A program made the position numbers and the translations under genes. A stretch of 36,258 nucleotides of DNA from CAYRYU01 sp964428355 (GTDB lineage: Bacteria > Muiribacteriota > Ozemobacteria > Ozemobacterales > Ozemobacteraceae). Of this stretch, positions 25,090-33,192 are shown in pieces (position 1 is the first letter of the stretch; the number at the start of each line of letters is the position of its first letter). The DNA lies in the NCBI GenBank assembly GCA_964428355.1, contig CAYRYU010000073.1, positions 1 to 36,258 of the forward strand. The letters run 5' to 3'. The notes under the pieces were generated by a model that saw only the letters and a program-made list of their open reading frames with translations, was not told where the DNA came from and did no database searches.

Positions 25090-26637
25090 TCAGGGGCGGG
25101 AGTGAAGGGCTTCGAACCGGCCCTGCTCGGTTGCCGCGGGATCACCCTGGCCGATTTCGAGAGTGAAAGGAACCGGGGGCCAGCGCTTTTCGTTGGCGGG
25201 CAGCTGGCCCGGGCCCCGGTTGACCACGATGACCTTTCCGAGGTCGAAACCATCAGGGATCGCGACGGTTCCTTCCCCTTCGTTGCCTGAGAGTTTCAGC
25301 CAGGAGATCCGGGGGCTCATTTCGCCCGAGCTGTGGTAGAAAGCAACCCCCACGTCGAACGAATTCTTCCCCTTTTTTGCGTCGAACGTGGTTCCCCTGA
25401 ACCCGACCTTCAATGCTTCCTGGCGCTGCCCGAGATGGAAGCGGAAGGCCAGCGACGACCACATCTTCACTTTGGCCTTCGCTTTTCCGGTCGACCCGCG
25501 GAAAGAACGGGCGGGTTTGAGCGGGTTGTTCTCCATTCCTCCGACTTTTCCGGCCACGAAGGGGTCGAAGCCGAGGGATCCATCGTCTGCCTCAGGGGAC
25601 CTGTTCAGATGCGTCGCTGCGCAGAAGGAGCGAAACACTTCGGCAAAGGAAATCGGGATATCGCCTTGAGCCAGGGCTTCCTCGAACCCGGACACACTGG
25701 TTTTCCGGCTCTTTACCAGTGTGCGCATCATCCGCCTCCGGATTTCATCAGTGGAGGCCGCGTTCCGGAAGAGGTAATTGGTGAAGAGGAAGACATGTCC
25801 ATAGTTCGACCATTCAACGGTGTCGTCCCAATCTATCAGGCACCGATCGGGAGCCTTCAGGAAATACTCAACGGTGAACGGGACCTGCTTGAACAGCACC
25901 GCGGCGTATCCAGAGCAGGCTTCGTCAACCCAGGTGGCTTCGCGCGGATCGTTGTTCCAGTGGATCATGTGCTGGAATTCGTGGGCCAGTAGATCGCTCA
26001 CGAAATCGTCGAAGCTTTCCAGCCGGGAGATCGCCAGGACAACCATTTCGCGCTCGTTGCTCGTGGGGCACTTTTCCTTCGTGTACTCGTCTTCGGGATC
26101 GAAGAATCCGTCCATATCCTTGAGACCGTCGACGAGAAGGAGCGTGATCCGGGGATCACCGTCGATTCCGGGTGACCACTCCGAGCCGAACCATTGGGTG
26201 TCGACCGGGAAGACCCGGTTGTCGAAGGCTTCAACGACCTGTTTGACCTTGCCGTCATCGAGCTGCTGGCCCTTTTCGACATACACGTAACAATGGACCC
26301 CGATTGCCCTCAGGATGGCGGGAACTGGAGACCTGGTTCCGGAATCGATCTTGTCGAGTTGGAAGGATTCCTCATCTCCGACCTGCTTCGGCCTGGCATC
26401 GGCCTGGGAAATCGACCCGCGCTCTCTCATGTCGACCTGGGAACGGGTTTCCTTGGAAAAACGCTCCGCGAGACGTCGCCCCTTTTCCCGAAGCGAGGGG
26501 GAACCTGCCCGGATTGCCCCCCCCGAGGCATCAGCAGAAAGGGTTATCGCGAGAAGAATGAAAGCTCCCAGGAAGCCGGAAACAACCCACCTTGGCAAGT
26601 GGGCCAACGGACTGAGGAGTTTTCTTCCCAATATCAC
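25090..26637 (-). CDS. Secreted zinc metallopeptidase with HEFQH motif (M30/hyicolysin-like)
   Basis: The 515-aa protein has an N-terminal hydrophobic segment (VVSGFLGAFILLAITLSADA, about 16-35) ending in small residues, consistent with a signal peptide. The zinc site is LLAHEFQHMIHW with H219, E220 and H223, followed by E239 in TWVDEACSGYA as the likely third ligand, a gluzincin arrangement. PRITLLLVDGLKDMDGFFDP upstream is also typical of this secreted peptidase group. The C-terminal about 200 residues look like a beta-rich domain. GTG 26637 is chosen because GGAGG lies six bases upstream and gives a normal signal peptide; an ATG at 26664 is in frame but coincides with the predicted transcription start. 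Family assignment beyond metallopeptidase is tentative. Confidence 0.8.
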   Translation of the reverse strand: MILGRKLLSPLAHLPRWVVSGFLGAFILLAITLSADASGGAIRAGSPSLREKGRRLAERFSKETRSQVDMRERGSISQADARPKQVGDEESFQLDKIDSGTRSPVPAILRAIGVHCYVYVEKGQQLDDGKVKQVVEAFDNRVFPVDTQWFGSEWSPGIDGDPRITLLLVDGLKDMDGFFDPEDEYTKEKCPTSNEREMVVLAISRLESFDDFVSDLLAHEFQHMIHWNNDPREATWVDEACSGYAAVLFKQVPFTVEYFLKAPDRCLIDWDDTVEWSNYGHVFLFTNYLFRNAASTDEIRRRMMRTLVKSRKTSVSGFEEALAQGDIPISFAEVFRSFCAATHLNRSPEADDGSLGFDPFVAGKVGGMENNPLKPARSFRGSTGKAKAKVKMWSSLAFRFHLGQRQEALKVGFRGTTFDAKKGKNSFDVGVAFYHSSGEMSPRISWLKLSGNEGEGTVAIPDGFDLGKVIVVNRGPGQLPANEKRWPPVPFTLEIGQGDPAATEQGRFEALHSRP

Positions 26638-26669
26638 CACTTTCCTCCATTCCCGGAGAACCATTTCCT

Positions 26670-26675
26670 ATTCTA
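26670..26675 (-). promoter_or_regulatory. -10 box of the metallopeptidase gene
   Basis: TAGAAT on the minus strand would start transcription near 26664, about 25 bases before the GTG start at 26637 and just upstream of its GGAGG ribosome site. The -35 is poor (TTCCGG at 17 bases). Confidence 0.35.
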
Positions 26676-26793
26676 AGGAAAAAACCGCCAACCCGGAAGG
26701 AAAACCAGACAAGGTTTATTGAATCATCCAAAACGCAAAACCGTTCGATGTACTGACTTGACTGGAAAATCTGCGATTCCCCCCAAAATCACC

Positions 26794-26821
26794 TTGACTT
26801 ATTGCCCCAGACGGATAAATT
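26794..26821 (+). promoter_or_regulatory. Sigma-70-type promoter of the lipoprotein-secretin operon
   Basis: TTGACT (26794-26799), a 16-base spacer and TAAATT (26816-26821) match the housekeeping consensus at 5 of 6 bases in each box. Transcription would start near 26828, giving a leader of about 67 bases. The intergenic DNA around it is AT-richer than the flanking genes. Confidence 0.6.
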
Positions 26822-26894
26822 TTCGCTCCTGGATGGATTATGGGCCGTCCCTGTCTTTCGAACTCGGAGAACGCTTTGAGAAGGGTTGATGTGC

Positions 26895-28193
26895 ATGAAT
26901 TCTAGATTCATCATCACGATCGCCAGTTTCGTAGTGGTTTCCCTTCTTCTTTTCGGATGCTCTTCCGGTGGAGGGGGGGTTGCGAGCTCCTGGTTGGGGC
27001 TGACCGACGATCGAATCGCGGGGGGAGGGAACATCGTCCGAATTCTCCCCGGAAGTCCCCAGCTCAGCTGGGGACAATCGACCGGGTTGGCGGTTTCCGT
27101 CACCGATTCTCTGGGTCGGATTCTTCCCGAACCTCCAACCGTTTCCGTCACCTCCCTTTTTGGTGGGACCCTGGACCCGGTGACAGGCGAAGCCAAAAAC
27201 GGTTGGTTCTATACCAAATACACGCCTTCCCAATCCACCGGAACCGATATCCTGACCGCCGGGGTCGGAGGGGGAATCGGAACCGCCGGAATCCAGATCA
27301 TTGCGTCCGAACCCGAGGCTCCTTTCATCAGGGTTTATTGTGGCTCTCCCCGCCTTGCCCCGGGAAAGACCATGAGCGTGGGGGCGTTCGTGAGCGTGAA
27401 CGGAGCCCCTTCCAACGGCCATACCGTTTTTTTCCGGGCGACAAATGGGGGTGATTTCGCAACTGTTTCAGGGGTCTGCGTGAACGGGTGGTTTTCAACC
27501 ACCTTCACCGCCGGGGCAGTCGTGGGAACCAACACCGTAGAGGCCCGTACGGCAAACGGTGGGCTCGCCTCGACCGAAGTGCTGATAGCAAGCAATGTTC
27601 CGGGTTTGCGGGTCCTTTCCCTCTCACTTTTTCCCCCCACCGTCCTGACCGACCAGTCCACCAACGTCGTGGTGCAGATCACGGATGAACTGGGCAATCC
27701 TGTCGACGGAAAGGTCTCCGTCAACTCATCGCTGGAAGGGACCTTTCTCCTGTCGGGCTCTTCGACCGGCTCCCCGGGGAATTGTTCGGGAGACTCAGCT
27801 GCAGGAATCTTTCAGGCGACATTCTCATCCAAGGCGACCGGCCTGGCAACCATCACCGCCTTCTTCAACGCCCAGGAAGTCTCAGAAACGCTGACTGTGA
27901 ACAAGGGGAACCGTCATGTTTCCCTATCCATGCCGGAAACGAGGATCAAGGCGGACTCGACCACCAGACTGCCGTTCTCGGTCTACTATTTCGACGATCT
28001 CGACCGCCCCGTTGCCGAGGCGGACGTGTTGTTCAAGTGCGAAGGTGGGTCATTCGAAACGGAGAATTTCGCGAAAACCAACTCGAGTGGATTCTGTTCG
28101 AACTACTTCAAGCCCGGCTCTACACCGGGGACTTTCGTACTGAGCGTGTGGATCGAAGGCCGGCTCGCCACCACGGCATTGACCATCTTTTAG
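26895..28193 (+). CDS. Lipoprotein with four Ig-like (Big-type) domains
   Basis: The 432-aa protein starts with a signal peptide ending in the lipobox LLFGC (C22), so it is lipid-anchored after the membrane. The mature part is about four repeats of about 90-100 residues of the bacterial Ig-like type: each opens with a strand such as GSPQLSWGQSTGLAVSVTDS or PPTVLTDQSTNVVVQITDEL, has a VT-D-x-LG-x-P turn, and ends with a strand like GTNTVEARTANGG. ATG 26895 is chosen because AAGGG lies nine bases upstream; an ATG at 26889 is too close. The next gene follows after 11 bases and then the secretin, so this looks like an operon. A structural or adhesive role at the outer membrane is likely; no specific function is recognised. 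Confidence 0.8.
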   Translation: MNSRFIITIASFVVVSLLLFGCSSGGGGVASSWLGLTDDRIAGGGNIVRILPGSPQLSWGQSTGLAVSVTDSLGRILPEPPTVSVTSLFGGTLDPVTGEAKNGWFYTKYTPSQSTGTDILTAGVGGGIGTAGIQIIASEPEAPFIRVYCGSPRLAPGKTMSVGAFVSVNGAPSNGHTVFFRATNGGDFATVSGVCVNGWFSTTFTAGAVVGTNTVEARTANGGLASTEVLIASNVPGLRVLSLSLFPPTVLTDQSTNVVVQITDELGNPVDGKVSVNSSLEGTFLLSGSSTGSPGNCSGDSAAGIFQATFSSKATGLATITAFFNAQEVSETLTVNKGNRHVSLSMPETRIKADSTTRLPFSVYYFDDLDRPVAEADVLFKCEGGSFETENFAKTNSSGFCSNYFKPGSTPGTFVLSVWIEGRLATTALTIF

Positions 28194-28204
28194 GGGGAAT
28201 CACC

Positions 28205-28633
28205 ATGAAGCGCGGAAGTCTGCTCCTCTTGGCCCTTTGCCTGACCGTCTGCTCGATCTTCCATCTCGCGGGATGTGGGTCCAACGGACCCGAAACATCC
28301 GGGATCCCCTCAGGAAGCGGGTATCGGATCAGCCTTTCCACCAGCCTCACGACGGTTCCCCTTGGCGGGACGACCGTCATCCAGGCTCTGGTGATCGACG
28401 GAAAAGGCACTCCGATCGCGGACAAAGAGAGGGTCATGTTCTCCTCCAACGTTGGGGGAACATTCGAGGGAGGGATTGACGCATCCAATTCCGAAACGAA
28501 CGAGGGGGTTGCCGCAATCGTTTATCGGGCTCCCATGAAGAACACAGACAAGCCCTCCCCGCCAAAGATGGAAACCATTTCCGCAGCCTACGGCGGAGCC
28601 GTCAGTTCGATCGAGATCCTGCTGGGAATATGA
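28205..28633 (+). CDS. Small Ig-like lipoprotein preceding the secretin
   Basis: The 142-aa protein has a Lys/Arg start, a hydrophobic stretch and a lipobox LAGC (C24), then one Ig-like domain of about 100 residues (RISLSTSLTTVPLGGTTVIQ, with an FSSNVGGTFEGG turn). It is a one-domain relative of the lipoprotein upstream, 11 bases away. Its stop overlaps an in-frame ATG (ATGA at 28630) of the secretin gene. A small lipoprotein next to a secretin could be a pilotin, which guides secretins to the outer membrane, but known pilotins are not Ig-like, so this is only a positional guess. Confidence 0.75.
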   Translation: MKRGSLLLLALCLTVCSIFHLAGCGSNGPETSGIPSGSGYRISLSTSLTTVPLGGTTVIQALVIDGKGTPIADKERVMFSSNVGGTFEGGIDASNSETNEGVAAIVYRAPMKNTDKPSPPKMETISAAYGGAVSSIEILLGI

Positions 28634-28659
28634 TCAAGAGAAGGTTTGAGGGAAAGAGT

Positions 28660-31017
28660 ATGCGGAATCGCAAATCGGGAACCATGTTTCTGGCGCTGAT
28701 CGTAGGTCTTTTCCTCCTCCCGGGATTCCACGTATCTCTCCTGCTGGCCCAGGAGGCTTCCACTGGAACGGGAAGCCCTTCCATGAGCCTCGATCGCTTT
28801 CAGCCACCGAACGAAAAAGCGACCAATGGGACGGAATCCGCCATCCAAAACGGTTCCCCTTCTGCGGCCGGTAATGAGCCGGTGACAGACGACTCGGCAG
28901 GTTCTGGAAACCCCTGGCATGTTGAAATGAACACCTCGGCGGGCACAGGGACGCAACCGGATTCGTCGACGATGACCAGCAGCGGGACAACTACCGATTC
29001 CTCCGCGACGACCGACACGGCACCGAACACGGACCCCTCGACGGTGTCCGACGCCGGGATCACTACGAGTTCAGCGGGGACGACCGATTCCGGAACGGAT
29101 TCCGGCCCCCGAACGACGACCGATCCGGCAACAATGACGGACACGGGGTCGGAAACCAGTTCCGGTACCGCGACCGATACTGAAACTTCCACGGAAACGA
29201 CCACGGATACGGCGACCGCTCCGGAATCAGCACCTTCGGGCGATCCGGCAACCGGGAGCGACCCCGAGACCTCGACCGGTTCCGAGACGGGCTCGAATGG
29301 AAATCCCCCGGTCAAGCCCCCACCGAAACCGCCACAGCCCGAGGTTCCCCACCTGGTTGCCCAACCCGACCCCAAGCATCTCGAGGAGGTTTCCCAGGAA
29401 ACCGGGATCCCGGTCCGGGAGCTTTCCACCGATTATTCCCCCGAACACGTTGTCAGCACGGTCATTTCAACAACCCGTAGCGGCGGCTGCACCACCTACA
29501 ATTTGATGTATTCGCGTTCGGAAGATGTATTCAAGACCCTCACCGCGCTCTTCCAGAAGGATGTCGACGGAGGAGAACTGGCGATGGCGGAGAACTCGGT
29601 CACGAACTCCATCACCGTCCGCGTGAAAGATCCCAACAACCCCGTCGCGCAGGAGATACTCGATGTAATCAAATCTGCCGACTTTCGCCAGGTTCAGGTC
29701 CTGATCGATGTGCTGGTCGTGGAGTTGAAGGTCAACAACCGCGATCTCTTCGATTTCGAGCTGAAAAGCCTTATCGCGAACCCGATGAACACCAAGCAAA
29801 CCACGATGACCAACACACTCGACCATGGGACCATCGAACAGGACGATCCTTCACTCGTGAATACGGGTCTCAAAACCCTGGTTCTTTCCCAGAACAAGTT
29901 CAAGCTCTTCCTGAACGCGGTGAAATCGCTCGACAAGCTGAATGTCTTGTCCTCCCCCCATATCGTCGCGGTCAACCACCGCCCTGCCACATTCAAGATT
30001 GGTGACAAGGTACCCATCATCCAGTCCATTCGCCCTTCCGATGCCGGTCCGATCAAGACTTTCGAGATCAAGGACGTTGGAATCGAACTCACTGTGACCC
30101 CGCACATCAACCGCAGCGGCCAGATCGACATGGAGGTTTTCCAGACGGTCAACAACCTCCTCGCCTACAACGAAACCGAGGGAACCGCGCAGATGTCCAA
30201 CCGGGAAGTGAAAACGAACATCATTGTCGGATGCGGGGAAACCCTGATCCTCGGCGGGTTCATCGAGGAGAAGGAGACCGTCGTCCAGAGCCACATCCCC
30301 ATTCTGAGCCAGATTCCGGTCATCGGAAAGGTTTTCCGGAAATCGGACAAGAAGAAGAACAAGACCGAGATGCTCGTTTTCCTCACTCCCCGAATCATTG
30401 ACACCAAGGAAGAGGCACGGGGTGTTACCGAGTTCCATACAAAAAGGCTCTCGTTCGGTGAGCATGTCAAGAAGGTCCTGGCAGAACGGAGTTACAAACC
30501 TCCAGAGCTTCCCTCGAGTACCGTCGTGTTGATCGAAAAGGCCTCGCGCGACTGGCGCTACGATTTCGACACCGTACAGGCCGAAGTCCTCGTCTGGCAG
30601 GTGCCTCCCAAGCTCGCGCTCGACAAGCTCAACCTCAAGAGGTTCGGGGCCTGCCCATTCGGGTATGGGCCTTCCAAGCGCCTCAGCAATCCATTCATAC
30701 GGACCTACCTGAAGCCCGCGGACGGTTTCATTTTCCAGAAAGAGTTCATGATCGAGAATCCCGCGACCTTCAGGACGGTCGAGCTTTCGGTTGCCAGCAA
30801 GAACGCGGCCGCGGTCTACCTGAATGGGGTCCTGGTCGACGAGGATCCCGCGGTCAAACTCAAGGACGGCCATGACTACGAATATTGGAACCGGGTTCAG
30901 GACAGGATCCCATCCCAGCTCCTCAGGGCGGGGAAAAACAACATCGTCGTCCTTCTGGGGAACGACAAGTCGGCCACCGGCGGTTATTTCGACATGATGC
31001 TCGTCGGCCACCGCTGA
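28660..31017 (+). CDS. Secretin with Ser/Thr/Asp-rich linker and extra C-terminal domain
   Basis: Secretins form large outer-membrane rings for type II secretion, type IV pili and related machines. This 785-aa protein has a signal peptide (LALIVGLFLLPGFHVSLLLA), a low-complexity linker (about 98-230), one secretin N-domain (about 277-345, YNLMYSRSEDVFKTLTALFQ), and the secretin core (about 342-580). The core shows VLSSPHIVAVNHRPATFKIG, VGIELTVTPHINRSGQIDME, and the closing IPILSQIPVIGKVFRKSDKK followed by MLVFLTPRIID. Residues about 590-785 are an extra beta-rich domain (ASKNAAAVYLNGVLVDEDPA) not usual in GspD or PilQ. Only one N-domain is clear. ATG 28660 has GAGGG six bases upstream; ATG 28630, overlapping the previous stop, is the alternative. 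No other secretion gene is nearby. Confidence 0.9.
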   Translation: MRNRKSGTMFLALIVGLFLLPGFHVSLLLAQEASTGTGSPSMSLDRFQPPNEKATNGTESAIQNGSPSAAGNEPVTDDSAGSGNPWHVEMNTSAGTGTQPDSSTMTSSGTTTDSSATTDTAPNTDPSTVSDAGITTSSAGTTDSGTDSGPRTTTDPATMTDTGSETSSGTATDTETSTETTTDTATAPESAPSGDPATGSDPETSTGSETGSNGNPPVKPPPKPPQPEVPHLVAQPDPKHLEEVSQETGIPVRELSTDYSPEHVVSTVISTTRSGGCTTYNLMYSRSEDVFKTLTALFQKDVDGGELAMAENSVTNSITVRVKDPNNPVAQEILDVIKSADFRQVQVLIDVLVVELKVNNRDLFDFELKSLIANPMNTKQTTMTNTLDHGTIEQDDPSLVNTGLKTLVLSQNKFKLFLNAVKSLDKLNVLSSPHIVAVNHRPATFKIGDKVPIIQSIRPSDAGPIKTFEIKDVGIELTVTPHINRSGQIDMEVFQTVNNLLAYNETEGTAQMSNREVKTNIIVGCGETLILGGFIEEKETVVQSHIPILSQIPVIGKVFRKSDKKKNKTEMLVFLTPRIIDTKEEARGVTEFHTKRLSFGEHVKKVLAERSYKPPELPSSTVVLIEKASRDWRYDFDTVQAEVLVWQVPPKLALDKLNLKRFGACPFGYGPSKRLSNPFIRTYLKPADGFIFQKEFMIENPATFRTVELSVASKNAAAVYLNGVLVDEDPAVKLKDGHDYEYWNRVQDRIPSQLLRAGKNNIVVLLGNDKSATGGYFDMMLVGHR
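28951..29352 (+). repeat. Low-complexity Ser/Thr/Asp/Pro-rich coding region in the secretin gene
   Basis: This part of the gene encodes a run made almost only of T, S, D, G, A and E (patterns such as TTTDSSATTD, TETSTETTTD), then a Pro/Lys segment NPPVKPPPKPPQPEVP. At DNA level it is a degenerate array of ACGAC, GACAC and TCCGG-type units, a likely site of length change between strains. Confidence 0.75.
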
Positions 31018-31036
31018 AAACATTCAACGGCCGAAG

Positions 31037-31071
31037 AAAAACCGGCAGGGGAATCGACTCCTGCCGGTTTT
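31037..31071. terminator. Strong bidirectional intrinsic terminator
   Basis: AAAACCGGCAGG and CCTGCCGGTTTT (31060-31071) are perfect inverted copies around about ten bases. The A run and T run are part of the stem, so it works on both strands: it ends the secretin operon (+) and the hemerythrin-like gene (-), whose stop is at 31089. Confidence 0.9.
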
Positions 31072-31088
31072 CGAATTTCTGGGAAGAA

Positions 31089-31583
31089 CTACCCCTTCTT
31101 GATTGATCTGTTCTTCAAGGCGAAGTCCACGAGTTGCCGTGTCCGGGGGTTCTTGTCCATTACGGGAAACACATCGTGGATCTCGCCTCTAGCATGCTCC
31201 TTGAACAGCTTAATCAGCTTGCGGCCTTCTCTCCGAAGGTGATCCGATGCTTTCCCACCGGGGCCGGTTGTACTCCTGGCAACCTCGAAGAGCCATTGAA
31301 AACCGGTTTCGAGTATCCCGTGTTCTTTCTGAAGGCAGAGTACCTTCCTGATGAAGTCATTTGCCGGGATCGATTCCAGGGCGGCGGAGAAGAAAATCTC
31401 CTCTTCGAACCAGAAATGGGCCGCAATGGCTCCCAGGAACTCCCCTTCCAAGTTCTTGACCTGGGCGGCCAGTTTTCCCGAGTCCGTTTCCCCGAGGGCG
31501 CTTTCCAATCTCGGAAGGGTCTCCAGGAACATCCCGTGCTCGTTGGCAAGCTTCAGAAAAGCGTTGTTGACGGAATCGCTCAT
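31089..31583 (-). CDS. Hemerythrin-like HHE domain protein
   Basis: This is a 164-aa, mostly helical cytoplasmic protein. Histidines and glutamates fall in a four-helix HHE pattern: H16 (ANEHG), H56 with E60/E61/E62 (AAHFWFEEEIFF), H88 (LQKEHGILE), H130 (LFKEHARGEIHD) with E134 and H136. Such domains bind a di-iron site and sense or carry oxygen or nitric oxide, or protect metal centres. ATG 31583 is preferred because the domain starts here; the frame is open upstream but would add a Pro/Lys tail overlapping the previous gene. No clear ribosome site is seen; the gene starts 17 bases after the upstream stop, so translation is probably coupled. It ends at a strong terminator. Confidence 0.75.
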   Translation of the reverse strand: MSDSVNNAFLKLANEHGMFLETLPRLESALGETDSGKLAAQVKNLEGEFLGAIAAHFWFEEEIFFSAALESIPANDFIRKVLCLQKEHGILETGFQWLFEVARSTTGPGGKASDHLRREGRKLIKLFKEHARGEIHDVFPVMDKNPRTRQLVDFALKNRSIKKG

Positions 31584-31600
31584 GCTTGGACGTTCGGGCT

Positions 31601-32821
31601 TCAGTTTTTTCCCGGTCCGGGGTTTGCGGGGGGGAGAGGATTTCCCTGTTCCGGAACCCTGAGGGCAGGGGGGGGGCACGGGGGTTGGGCGGGTGGCCGC
31701 CTCCCAGGAGGCGGGGTTCTCTTAATGCGTGCCGTTCGGCGCATGCGTGCGAAGCGGGTTCCGATATGGGCAGCCGCCAATCCCGCCACCGCGAAAAGGG
31801 TCCCGGGCGTGATCTGGGCTTTGAGAACTTCGGGAAGGGTGAATTTCAGGGTCATTCCCTTTCCCTGCTGGTCGAGTTTGATGCTCTTGATCATCTCCCG
31901 GTGAATTGCAAGAGCGACCTTCCGAACCCTAAGGTGTCCAAGGAGATCGATTACGGAAGCACCCTGGCCGATCTTCGAGTCCAGGTCCCGTTCCATTCCG
32001 TTCATCAGCAGCTCGATGTTCGCTATTCCGACCTCGAGAGTTTTCTTCATCAGGGCCATGCTCTCTTCTTTTTCGCAGGTAACCTGGATGTTGATGGTAT
32101 CGCCCGCGTCAAAGACGGCGATCGTCCGGATGGGTCGGATGAAAGCTTCGAGAAACCAGGGAATCCGGACTTTGGGACACTGGTCGAGGAGACCCAGCGC
32201 CTTCTCGACATCAAAGAATATGAAAAATCTGGCGTCAGAACTGGCGGCAGCCAGACCCTCGGGGAAACTGAAAGCCGGATTCTGGCCTCCTGCAACGATT
32301 TTTCCCATTGTTTCATGCCGTCCGAGCATGAAAAGGCCGGGAGTCACGAAGGTTCCCCTGACCGACCGGTTCATGATGAATTTTTTCCCGTCGATCTCGT
32401 CGATCTTGAGGGAGGTGTCGGGCTTCCGCCCGCGGGTCTTCTCAACGATCTCCTGGAGAGCATTCCAGGCCTTCTCCGGTTGGAAAACGCCAGCCAGGAA
32501 ACCCACTGCCGACCTGGGTTTGCATTTCCTTCCAGTCATGTCGAATTCATCGGTAAGCCAGAATCCGGCGGCCTGGAGATCTCTTTGGGGGAGACACCCA
32601 AGGCGTTCCTCCACGTCTTTGTCCATTGCAGCGAGCGACTTTGCAAGGTCGGGGATGTGTTGTGCGGCGAGCATTCCGGGACCCGTGAAAGGTTGGATCC
32701 TGATTCTGAGCATCAACATGAGGTTTCCGGGAAGAAAACGGCCGACGTCCTCGGCCACCACCGGACCCGCCTGGAACAAACAAACCGCCAACAGAACCAG
32801 AAGGCACCCGAATTTTCGCAT
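31601..32821 (-). CDS. Secreted protein of unknown function with Pro-rich tail
   Basis: I do not recognise a family. The 406-aa protein has a clear signal peptide (MRKFGCLLVLLAVCLFQAGP then VVAED). The body mixes helices and strands, with segments such as FFIFFDVEKALGLLDQCPKV and a C-terminal hydrophobic patch (PGTLFAVAGLAAAHIGTRFA, about 348-367) that could be a membrane anchor. After that comes an Arg/Pro-rich tail (about 370-406, RTPPPGRRPPAQPPCPPPA). ATG 32821 follows GAGGAGG with good spacing; a longer in-frame start at 32869 would hide the signal peptide. The hemerythrin-like gene follows after 17 bases. It could be a periplasmic protein tethered at its C-terminus; function unknown. Confidence 0.7.
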   Translation of the reverse strand: MRKFGCLLVLLAVCLFQAGPVVAEDVGRFLPGNLMLMLRIRIQPFTGPGMLAAQHIPDLAKSLAAMDKDVEERLGCLPQRDLQAAGFWLTDEFDMTGRKCKPRSAVGFLAGVFQPEKAWNALQEIVEKTRGRKPDTSLKIDEIDGKKFIMNRSVRGTFVTPGLFMLGRHETMGKIVAGGQNPAFSFPEGLAAASSDARFFIFFDVEKALGLLDQCPKVRIPWFLEAFIRPIRTIAVFDAGDTINIQVTCEKEESMALMKKTLEVGIANIELLMNGMERDLDSKIGQGASVIDLLGHLRVRKVALAIHREMIKSIKLDQQGKGMTLKFTLPEVLKAQITPGTLFAVAGLAAAHIGTRFARMRRTARIKRTPPPGRRPPAQPPCPPPALRVPEQGNPLPPANPGPGKN

Positions 32822-33192
32822 TCCCAGCTCCTCCTCGAATGAATTCAATTCCGGATCTACTTGATCCATCTTAGTCCCAAGCCGGAAGCCAAGTCAAACA
32901 TCGCCGGCCTTTTGACCGGACTTGCGGAAGATCAGCCCCAGGAAGGTACAACCTATCGGGGCGACAGGAGTTGTGACCGCGCTAGACAGGAGAAATGGCG
33001 GTCCACACGCCAGGGCGGCCGAGGTCCGGTGGATTCTCCCGTTTCAAGAAGGCCATTTCTCTTTCGCTGACCGGTTCAGCTGCTTCCAAATTCCGGAGAT
33101 TTCGGAATTCCGGTAGGGTCCAAGTTGTGGTAGATTTTTTTGGCGCGTCCCTCCGGCCGCGCCAAAAATCCGAATGCCCGAGGGGAGAAATC
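32822..33192. other. Divergent intergenic region with one palindrome
   Basis: This 371-base gap lies between the divergent genes at 32821 (-) and 33193 (+). It contains one notable palindrome near the right end (see 33137-33168) and a possible -10 TAGATT (33131-33136) for the gene to the right. Frames open through it lack ribosome sites. Nothing else is recognised. Confidence 0.5.
33137..33168. promoter_or_regulatory. Perfect palindrome with T-run and A-run ends
   Basis: TTTTTGGCGCG (33137-33147) and CGCGCCAAAAA (33158-33168) are perfect 11-base inverted copies around ten bases. The T run is on the left and the A run on the right, so it is not an intrinsic terminator on either strand. It lies 25 bases before ATG 33193, and the possible -10 TAGATT ends one base from it, so it would be the first structure of the transcript or an operator. 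Confidence 0.5.
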
